From Acidobacteriaceae bacterium (GTDB lineage Bacteria > Acidobacteriota > Terriglobia > Terriglobales > Acidobacteriaceae): a DNA stretch of 32,696 bases. Position 1 is the first letter of the stretch, and each line of letters starts with the position of its first letter. A program made the position numbers and the translations under genes. This document shows positions 24,326 through 32,601 of this stretch, piece by piece. A model generated the notes under the pieces. It searched no databases. It was not told where the DNA came from and saw only the letters and a program-made list of their open reading frames with translations. The stretch is taken from the NCBI GenBank assembly GCA_903642265.1, contig CAHJWN010000045.1, positions 1-32,696 on the forward strand, given 5' to 3'.

Positions 24326-26791
24326 ATGGATACCACGCAGCAAAGCATCGCCAGGCAGGAAGCAGCAGATAAATCCGTGGAGGCGCTGCGGTCTTCGTTC
24401 CTGCGTCACCTTACGTGTACGGTCGGCCGCCTGCTTGAGCTTTCCACCGAAACCGAGCAGTACCACGCGCTGGCCCACGTCGTTCGCGATCTCGTCATGT
24501 CTGACTGGATCAACACTGTGCAGTCCTATCGCCAGCGCGATGTCCGTGTCGTCTCGTATCTTTCCGCGGAATTCCTTCTGGGCCCGCATCTGATGAACGA
24601 CCTGCTCAACCTTGGCGTGACGGCGAACTGCGCTGAGGCACTCGAATCGCTCGGACTAAGCCTTCCCAAGCTCGCCGAGATGGAGCCCGAACCTGGCCTC
24701 GGCAACGGCGGCCTGGGACGTCTCGCCGCCTGTTATCTCGATTCCATGTCGACACTCGAAGTTCCCGCCATCGGTTATGGCCTGCGTTACGAATTCGGCA
24801 TCTTTCGCCAGGAATTTAAGGACGGCTGGCAGGTCGAACACTCGGACAAGTGGCTGCAATTCGGCAATCCCTGGGAGATCCCCGTCTCCGACGCTTCATG
24901 CCAGGTGCAATTCGGCGGCCGCACGGAGACCTATCTCGATGAGATGAAGATCGAGCGCTGGCGCTGGGTGCCCGACCACATCGTCGCCGGTGTCCCCTAT
25001 GACACGCCCATCCCCGGCTATCGCAATAACGTCGTAAATCGCCTGCGCCTGTGGAAGGCGGAAGCCGTAGACTCCTTCGACTTTGCCGCCTTCAACACCG
25101 GCGATTACATGGGCGCAGTGCGCAGCAAGATTGAGTCCGAGACCATCTCGAAGGTCCTCTACCCGAATGATGACACCGACGGCGGCAAGCGCCTTCGCCT
25201 CATGCAGCAGTACTTCTTCACCTCCTGCTCGCTGCAGGACATGATCCGCCTCCATCTCATCCAGCGTTTGAGCGTCCGCGACTTTGACGTCAAATGGACA
25301 GTCCAACTCAACGACACGCACCCGTCCATTGGGATCGCCGAGCTCATGCGTCTGCTGATCGACGTGCATGATCTCGACTGGGATGCCGCATGGAAGATCA
25401 CCAGCAACACCTTCGGCTATACGAATCACACCTTGCTGCCGGAGGCGCTTGAGCGCTGGCCCTTCCACATCTTCAGTGCTCTTCTCCCGCGCCATCTCCA
25501 GATCATTATGGAGATCAACGCACAGTTTCTTCGCCACGTAGCCGACCTTTATCCAGACGACAAAGCTCGCCTCGCACGTATGTCAATCATTGGGGAAGGT
25601 GCTGAAAAGACCGTGCGCATGGCCAACCTTGCCGTCGTTGGAAGCAAGGCCGTCAACGGTGTTGCCGCGCTGCACACCGAGTTGCTCGAACAGGACACCC
25701 TGCACGACTTCTACGAAGTCTTTCCCGAACGCTTCAGCAACAAGACAAACGGCGTTACTCCGCGGCGCTGGCTGATGCTCAGCAATCCGCCGCTCGCCTC
25801 GCTTATCGACGAATCAATCGGCCAGGGCTGGCACCGCGATCTGGATGAGCTCACGGGGCTCGAAAAGTTCACGGGCGACGCAGCATTTCTCGAGCAGTGG
25901 CGCAATCGCAAGGAGCAGGCCAAGGAACGTCTTGCCGATTACATCAAGGGCAAAATGAACATTACGCTTGACCCCGCCAGCATGTTCGACGCGCAGGTTA
26001 AGCGTATCCACGAATACAAGCGTCAGCATCTGAACGCCCTGCATATTCTTGCACTCTACTGTCAGATCAAGAATGGCACTTTGAAGAACGCTACCCCACG
26101 CACCTTCCTCTTTGGAGGCAAGGCCGCGCCTGGTTACAAAATGGCAAAACTCATCATAAAGCTCATCTCGAGCGTTGGTGACCTCGTCAATACTGACCCT
26201 GAGACACGCGAGTTGCTTCACGTGGTCTTTGTTCCGGACTACAGTGTCTCGGTCGGACAGCGCATCTACCCTGCCGCAGACCTCTCTGAGCAGATCTCGA
26301 CTGCAGGCAAAGAAGCCTCCGGCACCGGATGCATGAAGTTCATGATGAACGGTGCCGCCGCCATCGGAACTCTTGACGGCGCAAACATCGAAATCCGCGA
26401 CGCGGTCGGTCCGGAAAACTTCTTCCTCTTCGGCCTTACCGCGCCCGAGATCGACGCGCTCAAGCACAAAGGCTATCGTCCTCGTGATTACTACGAACAA
26501 AGTCCGCTGCTGCGCGATGTGATCGATGGGCTCTCGAACGGCAGCTTCTCCAAGGGTAACCGCGAACTCTTCCGCCCTTTGCTGGACGATCTGCTGAACC
26601 AGGACAGCTACATGGTGCTCGCCGACTTCGATGACTACATTCGTGCGCAAAATGAGACCGGGACCGTCTTCCAGGACCGTCGCCGATGGACAGAGATGTC
26701 GATCCTCAACACGGCTCGCTCCGGCACGTTCTCATCCGACCGCGCCATTCGCCAGTATTGCGAAGAGATTTGGAAGATTCCGACGGTCTAA
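24326..26791 (+). CDS. glgP: glycogen/maltodextrin phosphorylase
   Basis: This 821-residue GT35 enzyme releases glucose-1-phosphate from alpha-1,4-glucans. It shows YLSAEFLLG, EPGLGNGGLGRLAACYLDSM, GYGLRYEFGIFRQ, VQLNDTHPSIGIAELMRLL and EALERWP. Further on are SNKTNGVTPRRWL, RIHEYKRQHLNALHIL, the PLP lysine Lys671 in GTGCMKFMMNGA, and GTLDGANIEI. The usual sequence at the PLP site is GTGNMKF; here the Asn is Cys. ATG at 24326 follows GGGAG at nine bases. The full length matches bacterial GlgP. It is 147 bases upstream of the GlgM-like gene on the same strand, indicating a glycogen-storage pair. Confidence 0.95.
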   Translation: MDTTQQSIARQEAADKSVEALRSSFLRHLTCTVGRLLELSTETEQYHALAHVVRDLVMSDWINTVQSYRQRDVRVVSYLSAEFLLGPHLMNDLLNLGVTANCAEALESLGLSLPKLAEMEPEPGLGNGGLGRLAACYLDSMSTLEVPAIGYGLRYEFGIFRQEFKDGWQVEHSDKWLQFGNPWEIPVSDASCQVQFGGRTETYLDEMKIERWRWVPDHIVAGVPYDTPIPGYRNNVVNRLRLWKAEAVDSFDFAAFNTGDYMGAVRSKIESETISKVLYPNDDTDGGKRLRLMQQYFFTSCSLQDMIRLHLIQRLSVRDFDVKWTVQLNDTHPSIGIAELMRLLIDVHDLDWDAAWKITSNTFGYTNHTLLPEALERWPFHIFSALLPRHLQIIMEINAQFLRHVADLYPDDKARLARMSIIGEGAEKTVRMANLAVVGSKAVNGVAALHTELLEQDTLHDFYEVFPERFSNKTNGVTPRRWLMLSNPPLASLIDESIGQGWHRDLDELTGLEKFTGDAAFLEQWRNRKEQAKERLADYIKGKMNITLDPASMFDAQVKRIHEYKRQHLNALHILALYCQIKNGTLKNATPRTFLFGGKAAPGYKMAKLIIKLISSVGDLVNTDPETRELLHVVFVPDYSVSVGQRIYPAADLSEQISTAGKEASGTGCMKFMMNGAAAIGTLDGANIEIRDAVGPENFFLFGLTAPEIDALKHKGYRPRDYYEQSPLLRDVIDGLSNGSFSKGNRELFRPLLDDLLNQDSYMVLADFDDYIRAQNETGTVFQDRRRWTEMSILNTARSGTFSSDRAIRQYCEEIWKIPTV

Positions 26792-26806
26792 CGCAGCTAC
26801 ATCCTT

Positions 26807-26828
26807 GTCAGTCCCAAAGAGAATCTGC
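26807..26828. repeat. REP-like palindromic element, degenerate copy 2
   Basis: The sequence keeps GTCA, TCCC, AAG and GAATCTGC in the same order and spacing as the copy at 21185-21206, with three mismatches (GTCCC for TTCCC, AAAG for GAAG, AGAAT for GGAAT). It lies between glgP and the glgM-like gene. Confidence 0.4.
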
Positions 26829-26938
26829 TTTGGCTTGAACACTCCGGCAACCTCATCGTCATCAAAACTCGTCAACCAGATCAGCCTGTGCGTATGATTA
26901 CGCGAGCGATTCCTAAGCATCTCACCGGGAGAAGACAA

Positions 26939-28150
26939 TTGCGAGTAGGTCTGATGACACGCGAGTATCCGCCGAACGTTTACGGCGGTGCCGGAGTCCA
27001 CGTTGAATATCTCAGCCGCGAGCTTGCGAAGAAGATTGAAGTAGACGTGCATTGCTGGGGCGACCAGATGTCAGACGATGGTGACCTCCACGTTCGAGGT
27101 GCGCAGCCCTGGTCGCTCATCGCCGATGGCCCACCGCAAAAGTTCAAGGCTGCACTCGAAACCTTCAGCCTCAACCTTGCCCAGGTCAACTCGCTCGCTG
27201 GTATAGACATCGTCCACACGCATACCTGGTATGTTTCGATGGCTGGTTTTCTTGCGAAGAAGCTCTTCAACATCCCGTTTGTGCTGACCACCCACTCGCT
27301 CGAGCCCCTGCGCGCATGGAAGGCCGAACAGCTCGGCAGCGGCTATGCCATGAGCTCCTGGATGGAGAAGACTGCCATTCTCGACGCAGACGCGATCATC
27401 GCCGTCTCGCAGGGCACCAAGGCCGACATCCTCCGCGCCTATCCTGATGTGAATCCAGCTCGCATTCATGTCATCTACAACGGCATCGATCTCGACGAGT
27501 ACCAAAAGACAAGCAGTACCACTGCCCTGACCAAATACGGGGTGGATTCAGCCAGGCCCTATGTCTTGTTTGTTGGTCGAATCACGCGGCAGAAGGGCGT
27601 TACCCACCTCGTCGAAGCCATCCGTTACCTGCCGCCTGAGACTCAGGTCGTGCTTTGCGCTGGTGCTCCCGATACGCCGGAGATAGCAGCAGAGATGCGC
27701 GGCAAGGTCGAGGAAGCCACGAAGCATAATCCCAACATCGTTTGGATTGAAAAGATGGTCACCAAGCCGGAGGCGATCGAGCTCTACAGCAACTGCGCAG
27801 TCTTCTGCTGCCCCTCGGTCTACGAGCCATTCGGCATCATCAACCTTGAAGCCATGGCCTGCCGCGCGCCAGTTGTGGCGTCTGCAACCGGAGGCATCTT
27901 GGAAGTCGTTGTCGACGGCGAGACCGGCTATCTTGTCCCTTTCGAGCAGGACCCCGTCACTACGTTCCCTTCGGACCCTGACAGGTTTGCTCGCGACCTC
28001 GCCGAGAAAGTCTCTATCCTGTTAGCCGATCCGCAGAAAGCAAAGACCTTCGGAGAAGCGGGCCGCAAACGTGTTGAAGAGACTTTTGCCTGGACCGCGA
28101 TTGCCGATCAGACTATCGAACTCTACCGCCAGCTCACCAGCAAGCCCTAG
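26939..28150 (+). CDS. glgM: GT4 glycogen synthase, Corynebacterium type (GlgM-like)
   Basis: This 403-residue GT-B glycosyltransferase belongs to the GlgA-Coryne/GlgM group, which uses an (ADP/UDP)-glucose donor. In actinobacteria some members make maltose-1-phosphate rather than elongating glycogen. The N-terminal LMTREYPPNVYGGAGVHVEYLS is characteristic; VLFVGRITRQKGVTHLVEA opens the C-domain and EPFGIINLEAMACRAPV holds the EX7E pair Glu296 and Glu304. The TTG at 26939 is chosen: it begins the conserved LRVGLMTREYPP, and GGGAG lies seven bases upstream. The GTG at 26888 has no ribosome site. No GlgE or GlgC is visible nearby, so maltosyl-phosphate versus glucan product is not settled. Confidence 0.88.
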   Translation: MRVGLMTREYPPNVYGGAGVHVEYLSRELAKKIEVDVHCWGDQMSDDGDLHVRGAQPWSLIADGPPQKFKAALETFSLNLAQVNSLAGIDIVHTHTWYVSMAGFLAKKLFNIPFVLTTHSLEPLRAWKAEQLGSGYAMSSWMEKTAILDADAIIAVSQGTKADILRAYPDVNPARIHVIYNGIDLDEYQKTSSTTALTKYGVDSARPYVLFVGRITRQKGVTHLVEAIRYLPPETQVVLCAGAPDTPEIAAEMRGKVEEATKHNPNIVWIEKMVTKPEAIELYSNCAVFCCPSVYEPFGIINLEAMACRAPVVASATGGILEVVVDGETGYLVPFEQDPVTTFPSDPDRFARDLAEKVSILLADPQKAKTFGEAGRKRVEETFAWTAIADQTIELYRQLTSKP

Positions 28151-28385
28151 CGATTCTCCAAGCCCTCAAGGCGCGCCTCGTGCTTGCCGCTGAAGCCTGT
28201 TGTTCATTTCAGCTCGCAGACTTGGATTGTTCGACTTCACTCGTGAATGAGCTATTCCGAGTCGGACTTCAACTCGGCTCGCGGAGCCTGCATTTCAGTC
28301 CGGTTGTAGAAGAACGCCTACAATGACAACGGCGAGCGCTGGGCCTCTCTGTAATGCCCGACTGAAGCAACGTGCCCAGCTTGCG
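28151..28385. terminator. convergent intergenic region with stem-loops
   Basis: A 235-base gap between the convergent GlgM-like gene and uppS, with no gene visible. It holds several short inverted repeats: CCGAGT/ACTCGG (28257-28277), GGCTC-GCG-GAGCC (28276-28288) and TTGTAG/CTACAA (28304-28323). None has a T-run, so any terminator role for both genes is uncertain. Confidence 0.25.
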
Positions 28386-29255
28386 TTACTGTCGCACCAG
28401 CTCGGCTGCATCGCCTGCGTGCAGCACGTCCATCTTTTCGTCCGTAACTCCGTCGCCTAAGCCGCCATATCGTCGCTCGCGGCGTTGGAAGTCAGCAATC
28501 GCTTCCAACAGGTGGATGCCGCGGAAGTCCGGCCACAGCCTGTCGGTTACGAAGATTTCGGCGTACGCGATCTGCCAGAGTAGGAAGTTCGAAATCCGCT
28601 GCTCGCCGCTGGTGCGGATGACAAGGTCGGGGTCAGGCATCGCCGCGGTGTAGAGCCGCCGCGAGACGTGGTGCTCCTCCATCTCACCGACAAGCTGCTG
28701 CAGGCGGGCGAAGTCGCCCTCGCTTTCTGTGATGGCATCGCGCAGTGTCGCACGCATTGCGTCAACAAGCTCCGAGCGCGCACCATAATTCAGCGCAAGG
28801 GTGAGGGTTGTGCCGGTGTTCTTCGCCGTCGCTTCCGAGGCCCACTGCATTGTGTCCTGAACTTCGGTGGGAAGCTCATGGGTGCGGCCGATGTAGGCCA
28901 TGCGAACGTTGTTATCGTTCATCCGTTTCACATTCCCGACAAGGTAGCTCTTCAGGAGCTTCATCAGGAAGCTCACTTCAGCCTTGGGCCGGCGGAGGTT
29001 GTTTTCGAGTGAAAAGGCGTAAAGCGTCAGCCAGGGAAGGTCGATCCGCGATGCCGTCTCAACGACATACTGCACCGACTCCGCACCTTGCTGGTGGCCG
29101 AGAAAACGCTTGAGTAGGCGCTTTCCTGCCCAACGCCCATTCCCGTCCATAATGATGGCGACGTGGCGGGGAAGCCGTTCAGGATCGAGCTGCCCGTAGA
29201 CGATCTGCTCTTCAGACGGCAGTTCATGAACTCGGGCTTGGGAAGATGCGCGCAA
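28386..29255 (-). CDS. uppS: undecaprenyl diphosphate synthase (cis-prenyltransferase)
   Basis: This 289-residue enzyme makes C55 undecaprenyl diphosphate for peptidoglycan and glycan carriers. Motifs: IIMDGNGRWA with catalytic Asp37, GHQQGAESVQ, LYAFSLENNLRRP, and RTSGEQRISNFLLWQIAYAEIFVTDRLWPDF. The third motif departs from the usual ENWxRP: the Trp position reads Asn-Leu, adding one residue. The start is TTG at 29255 with GAGGT four bases upstream; no ATG lies between it and the catalytic motif. A 30-residue N-terminal and a 25-residue C-terminal extension exceed the E. coli length. It lies 83 bases after the XRE regulator gene on the same strand. Confidence 0.95.
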   Translation of the reverse strand: MRASSQARVHELPSEEQIVYGQLDPERLPRHVAIIMDGNGRWAGKRLLKRFLGHQQGAESVQYVVETASRIDLPWLTLYAFSLENNLRRPKAEVSFLMKLLKSYLVGNVKRMNDNNVRMAYIGRTHELPTEVQDTMQWASEATAKNTGTTLTLALNYGARSELVDAMRATLRDAITESEGDFARLQQLVGEMEEHHVSRRLYTAAMPDPDLVIRTSGEQRISNFLLWQIAYAEIFVTDRLWPDFRGIHLLEAIADFQRRERRYGGLGDGVTDEKMDVLHAGDAAELVRQ

Positions 29256-29338
29256 TCAGACCTCGCAGTGATTACGCTAGCATATTCAGCGGGCACTGAT
29301 AGTCGTTTCCCACCGCATGTGCCGGAAGCGAGAGACGA

Positions 29339-29872
29339 CTAAGCCGTTCGTCGCCGCCCCGCTGCCAATTCACGTACATGGTTCAGAAAAATGGAACGTT
29401 GGAGCGAGTCGAGCTGCGAGGTGTAGTGGGCGATTTCAGCAAGAAACGGGTCGGCCATCAGCACGTTCGTCTCATCCTTATGCCGGTTCGTGGCGTCGCG
29501 CAGCAGGGTCGAGATGTCTACCTGTAGCGCACGGGCCAGCCGGTCGAGCGACGATAGGGTCGGCATTGCCTTGCCGTTCTCAATCTTAGAGATATAGGTG
29601 CGGGGAACGTTCATTCTTGCGGCAAGCTGACGCTGCGAGAGATTGCGAACGTGGCGGAGATCGCGAACTGCGGTGGCGACTTGTAGACCGCTCTCGACAG
29701 CAGGTTCACTTGTGACCAGGGTAAGCGGTGCTGATACTGGTTCCGGTGCCTCGACTTCGAGGCCCTTGCGGCAGCGGCGGCACAATGCGCTGGCGGTACG
29801 GAATTGCACCAGACTGCAGTGGTCGCAACGCAGGACCTCACGTTGTTCGACGGGTGCCATCATAGTTGCCAT
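29339..29872 (-). CDS. XRE-family regulator with N-terminal zinc ribbon
   Basis: This 177-residue protein has a four-Cys zinc-ribbon-like head (Cys16, Cys19, Cys31 and Cys34 in LRCDHCSLVQFRTASALCRRCRK), a linker, and a Cro/C1-type helix-turn-helix at about 69-125 (LRHVRNLSQRQLAARMNVPRTYISKIENGKAMPTLSSLDRLARAL). The C-terminus (about 140-177) is helical. ATG at 29872 is the most 5' sensible start; two more ATGs follow within five codons, and no strong ribosome site distinguishes them. The frame is open further upstream, but that part overlaps the divergent gene's promoter. Target genes are unknown; uppS just downstream is a candidate. Confidence 0.85.
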   Translation of the reverse strand: MATMMAPVEQREVLRCDHCSLVQFRTASALCRRCRKGLEVEAPEPVSAPLTLVTSEPAVESGLQVATAVRDLRHVRNLSQRQLAARMNVPRTYISKIENGKAMPTLSSLDRLARALQVDISTLLRDATNRHKDETNVLMADPFLAEIAHYTSQLDSLQRSIFLNHVRELAAGRRRTA

Positions 29873-29946
29873 AGTTGTGTGTAGCGGGAGGACCCAGAGC
29901 AAGGACCCCGTCGCACGTCCGATAACTCGGAATAGCGATGTGCCTA

Positions 29947-29974
29947 GAGTTACACTGGGTATCGCTTCAGTCAA
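29947..29974 (-). promoter_or_regulatory. candidate promoter of the XRE regulator
   Basis: On the minus strand TTGACT (29974-29969) is followed after 16 bases by TAACTC (29952-29947), preceded by a G of an extended -10. The predicted transcript would have a leader of about 65 bases before the ATG at 29872. It faces the HD-domain gene, so both may share regulation. Confidence 0.35.
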
Positions 29975-30056
29975 GGGGAAACCCGCCGATACTGTGGAGA
30001 AACAGGCACAAACCCCAAAGTAGGAACCAGAGTAGTAACTTGTGCAAAGGGAGATC

Positions 30057-30677
30057 ATGGCTGGCAAATTTACAAGAGATTGTGCTTTGGCACTCCTGCA
30101 GGAGTGGACGGCGTCAGCGTCGCTGGTGAAGCATGGACTGGCTGTCGAGGCTTGCACGCGCGCCTATGGTGTACTTGAAGCCTCGCGACTTGGGCTGGAA
30201 GGCGAGGCTGCCGGAGAGTTCATTGAACTCTATGCACTTGCGGGACTGCTGCATGATTTCGATTACGACCGCCATCCGTCGCTTGAAGAGCATCCCTTTG
30301 TAGGCGTGAAGTTTCTTCGTGAACACGGTTGGCCCGAGGTGGTGCTGCACGCGATCCTTGCGCATGCGGACTACTCGGGCACACCACGCGAGACGCACCT
30401 GGACAAGGCTTTGTTTGCGTCGGATGAGTTAGCGGGGTTCCTGACGGCTTGTACGTTGGTGAAACCATCCAGATCTATTCACGACGTTGAAGTTACGGGC
30501 GTGAAGAAGAAGATGAAGGACAAGGCATTCGCGCGGGCGGTAAAGCGTGAAGACATTACAGAGGGTGCTGCTTTGCTGGGTCTGACGCTTGAGGACCATG
30601 TGGGGAACTGTTTGAAAGCTATGCAGGAGAATGCTGTACTTCTAGGACTTGCTGGCGTTGCGCTTGTTCAGGAGTAG
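30057..30677 (+). CDS. HD-domain phosphohydrolase-like protein
   Basis: This 206-residue soluble protein has an HD-type metal site: His26 (ASLVKHGLAVE), His66-Asp67 in LAGLLHDFDYDRHPS, and His98 and His103 in VLHAILAHADYSG. A distal Asp lies in FASDELAGFLTACTLV. This pattern fits the small HDIG-type hydrolases annotated as HD-domain proteins; the substrate is unknown, and I would not assume c-di-GMP or ppGpp. ATG at 30057 follows GGGAG at three to four bases; a GTG at 30042 is less likely. It is divergent from the XRE regulator and convergent with pncA, with parS just after its stop. Confidence 0.88.
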   Translation: MAGKFTRDCALALLQEWTASASLVKHGLAVEACTRAYGVLEASRLGLEGEAAGEFIELYALAGLLHDFDYDRHPSLEEHPFVGVKFLREHGWPEVVLHAILAHADYSGTPRETHLDKALFASDELAGFLTACTLVKPSRSIHDVEVTGVKKKMKDKAFARAVKREDITEGAALLGLTLEDHVGNCLKAMQENAVLLGLAGVALVQE

Positions 30678-30692
30678 TACGCATATCACAGA

Positions 30693-30710
30693 ATGTTCCA
30701 CGTGGAACAT
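30693..30710. other. parS centromere site bound by ParB/Spo0J
   Basis: A perfect 18-bp palindrome, ATGTTCCACGTGGAACAT. The inner 16 bp (30694-30709) match the near-universal parS pattern tGTTnCACGTGnAACa, with C/G at the variable positions. It lies in the 55-base gap between convergent genes, a neutral place for a site. ParB spreading from such sites helps SMC loading and origin segregation. An overlapping ORF beginning MFHVEH is only the palindrome read as codons. Confidence 0.9.
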
Positions 30711-30732
30711 CTTTGTTATTCACAGGCATCCG

Positions 30733-31380
30733 CTACGTTATCTCTGCTGCAGCGATCCTTTTCACACCGAACTCGGCAAAGGCCAGGTTTGTGGAAGCTA
30801 TTGAATTGGGTAGGTTTACAGACCGGGAGGCATCTTCAAGGACGAGGCACTCGAAGCCAAGTGCGGTGCCGTCGATAGCGGAGAAGCGGACACAGAAGTC
30901 GTAGGCCAGGCCGCAGAGGAAGAGACGAGTGAGTTTACGGTCGCGAAGATAGCCTGCGAGACCGGTGGGCGTGGCGTGGTCGTTCTCGAGGAAGGCGGAG
31001 TAGGAGTCGATGCGAGCCCTAAACCCTTTCCTTACAATGAGTTCCGCATGGGGCAGATCGAGGGCGGGGTGGAAATCGGCGCCTGGTGACTGTTGCACGC
31101 AGTGGTCGGGCCAGAGGGTCTGCGTACCGTAAGTCGTTTCGATTGTTGAGTATAGCGGAGCGCCCGGGTGGGCGCTGGCGAACGAGACATGGTTGGCGGG
31201 ATGCCAGTCCTGGGTGAGAAGGACGTGCTCAAATCTGCGACCCAAGTCGTTGATTGCAGGGATGATGATATCGCCTCCTGCAATGGCAAGGGCGCCTCCC
31301 GGGCAGAAGTCGTTCTGCATGTCGATGACGAGTAAAGCGTCGGTTGGGAGCGGTTTCAGGTGCAAAAGTGTGGGTTCCAC
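30733..31380 (-). CDS. pncA: nicotinamidase PncA
   Basis: This 215-residue isochorismatase-fold amidase hydrolyses nicotinamide to nicotinate for NAD salvage. The catalytic triad is visible as Asp20 (LLVIDMQNDF), Lys118 (IVRKGF) and Cys163 (CGLAYDFCV). The metal site Asp58, His60 and His64 lies in TQDWHPANHVSFAS. GTG at 31380 is used; a TTG five codons later is the other option, and no strong SD supports either. It lies 16 bases after the regulator gene, so the two are probably co-transcribed. Confidence 0.93.
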   Translation of the reverse strand: MEPTLLHLKPLPTDALLVIDMQNDFCPGGALAIAGGDIIIPAINDLGRRFEHVLLTQDWHPANHVSFASAHPGAPLYSTIETTYGTQTLWPDHCVQQSPGADFHPALDLPHAELIVRKGFRARIDSYSAFLENDHATPTGLAGYLRDRKLTRLFLCGLAYDFCVRFSAIDGTALGFECLVLEDASRSVNLPNSIASTNLAFAEFGVKRIAAAEIT

Positions 31381-31396
31381 GACGTGTTTTGAGGCC

Positions 31397-32593
31397 TTAT
31401 TTGCGTTTTTTTGATGGGTTCTGCTGTTTTGCGTTTGCGCCGCAGGAGACGCGAACGATGGTTGAGGTCTGCAGCAGGATATCGCGGACGGGCATGTCGG
31501 GGTTCGCGACGCGTTCCAACATGGTCGAGAGTGCCATTGCCCCGATGTCGTGACAGTTCTGGTGCTGGGTGGTGAGTGGGACGGGGAGGAGGCTGGCGTA
31601 CTTTACATCGTCGACACCGACGACGCGCATGGCGCGGGGTACGTCGATACCGAGGGTGGTGAGGGTGGCGATGAGGCGGCCGGCGAGGAGGTCGTTGGCG
31701 CAGAGGATGGCGTCGGGGCGCAGCTCTTCGAGAGTGCGTTCGACGAAGGCGACGTCGGCGGTGTCGCCTTCGCGCGCCATGTCCTCTTCGGGGCAGACAC
31801 CGTAGGTGCGAAGCGCCTCGCGAAAACCGGCAATGCGGGCGGTGACGGTGGAAGCGGAGTGGGCAAGCGAGAGGTAGGCCGGCCGTTTGGCACCGACGTG
31901 GATCAGGTGCTGGGTAAGCATGTAGCCGACGGCGCGATTGTCGATGCCGACGAGATCGTGCTTTGAGCGGCAGGGGTAGGGCGCGTAGCAGCGATCGAGC
32001 AGGACGATGGGGATGCCAGCTTTTTCGAGCGCGGCGGCGATGCGGTGGTTCACGCGGTCGCCCGACTCGGTGTATTCGATGGGTGCGAAGAAGACGCCGG
32101 AGACCTTCTGGTGGATGTACTGCTGGCAGAGCTGCTCGGCCTCGACGCCCTGCTGTTCGGCTTCGCCCATGGCGTGGCCCCAAAGGAGGGAGTGGTTGCG
32201 GGCGAGGGGGGAGCGCATCATGCCCTGGCAGATGGGCTCGAAGATCTCGGTGCGGCCGAGGTCCGGGATGAGGAGACCGAAGACGTGACCCTTGATCTCG
32301 GCCTGGGGGAGGACGTGGGTGCCGGAGCCGGCTCGACGAGAGACGAGGCCCTGTTGTACGAGTTCGTTGACGGCGCGGGCGACGGTGATGCGGGAGGCCT
32401 GGTAAACCTTTCCCAGCTCGGCTTCGGTCTGGAGCTTGTCGCCGGGTTTGAGGCGACCGGAATCGATGGCGTCGCGGAGGTCGGTGAGGATCTGGCGGTA
32501 CTTGGGGAGGTGCGTGGTTGCTTCAGGGACTGGGCGAGCGGAGGGTGCTGGAGTTTTGCCTGGCTTGTGGGTCGAGGTTTTCCTGGTGGGCAT
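31397..32593 (-). CDS. GntR-LacI hybrid transcription regulator (AraR-like)
   Basis: This 398-residue protein has a GntR-type winged helix (about 29-96: PKYRQILTDLRDAIDSGRLKPGD, then SRITVARAVNELVQQGLVSRRAGSGTHV) and a LacI/GalR periplasmic-binding-like effector domain (about 104-385). The latter includes HVFGLLIPDLG, DLVGIDNRAVGYMLTQHLIHVGAKRPAYL, DAILCANDLLAGRLIATL and RVVGVDDVKYASLLPVPLTT. The layout matches B. subtilis AraR, so it should bind a sugar or similar ligand. The N-terminal 28 residues are basic and Pro-rich. ATG at 32593 follows GAGG at five bases. It sits directly upstream of pncA; the ligand and targets are unknown. Confidence 0.9.
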   Translation of the reverse strand: MPTRKTSTHKPGKTPAPSARPVPEATTHLPKYRQILTDLRDAIDSGRLKPGDKLQTEAELGKVYQASRITVARAVNELVQQGLVSRRAGSGTHVLPQAEIKGHVFGLLIPDLGRTEIFEPICQGMMRSPLARNHSLLWGHAMGEAEQQGVEAEQLCQQYIHQKVSGVFFAPIEYTESGDRVNHRIAAALEKAGIPIVLLDRCYAPYPCRSKHDLVGIDNRAVGYMLTQHLIHVGAKRPAYLSLAHSASTVTARIAGFREALRTYGVCPEEDMAREGDTADVAFVERTLEELRPDAILCANDLLAGRLIATLTTLGIDVPRAMRVVGVDDVKYASLLPVPLTTQHQNCHDIGAMALSTMLERVANPDMPVRDILLQTSTIVRVSCGANAKQQNPSKKRK

Positions 32594-32601
32594 GGTGCCT
32601 C

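Noticed and set aside
30693..30878. Short plus-strand ORF beginning MFHVEHL
   Set aside because: The first codons are the parS palindrome translated; there is no ribosome site and no protein-like pattern beyond it.
31356..32183. Arg/His-rich 275-codon minus-strand ORF inside the regulator gene
   Set aside because: Low-complexity composition from codon-position GC bias; the real frame has full GntR and LacI domains.
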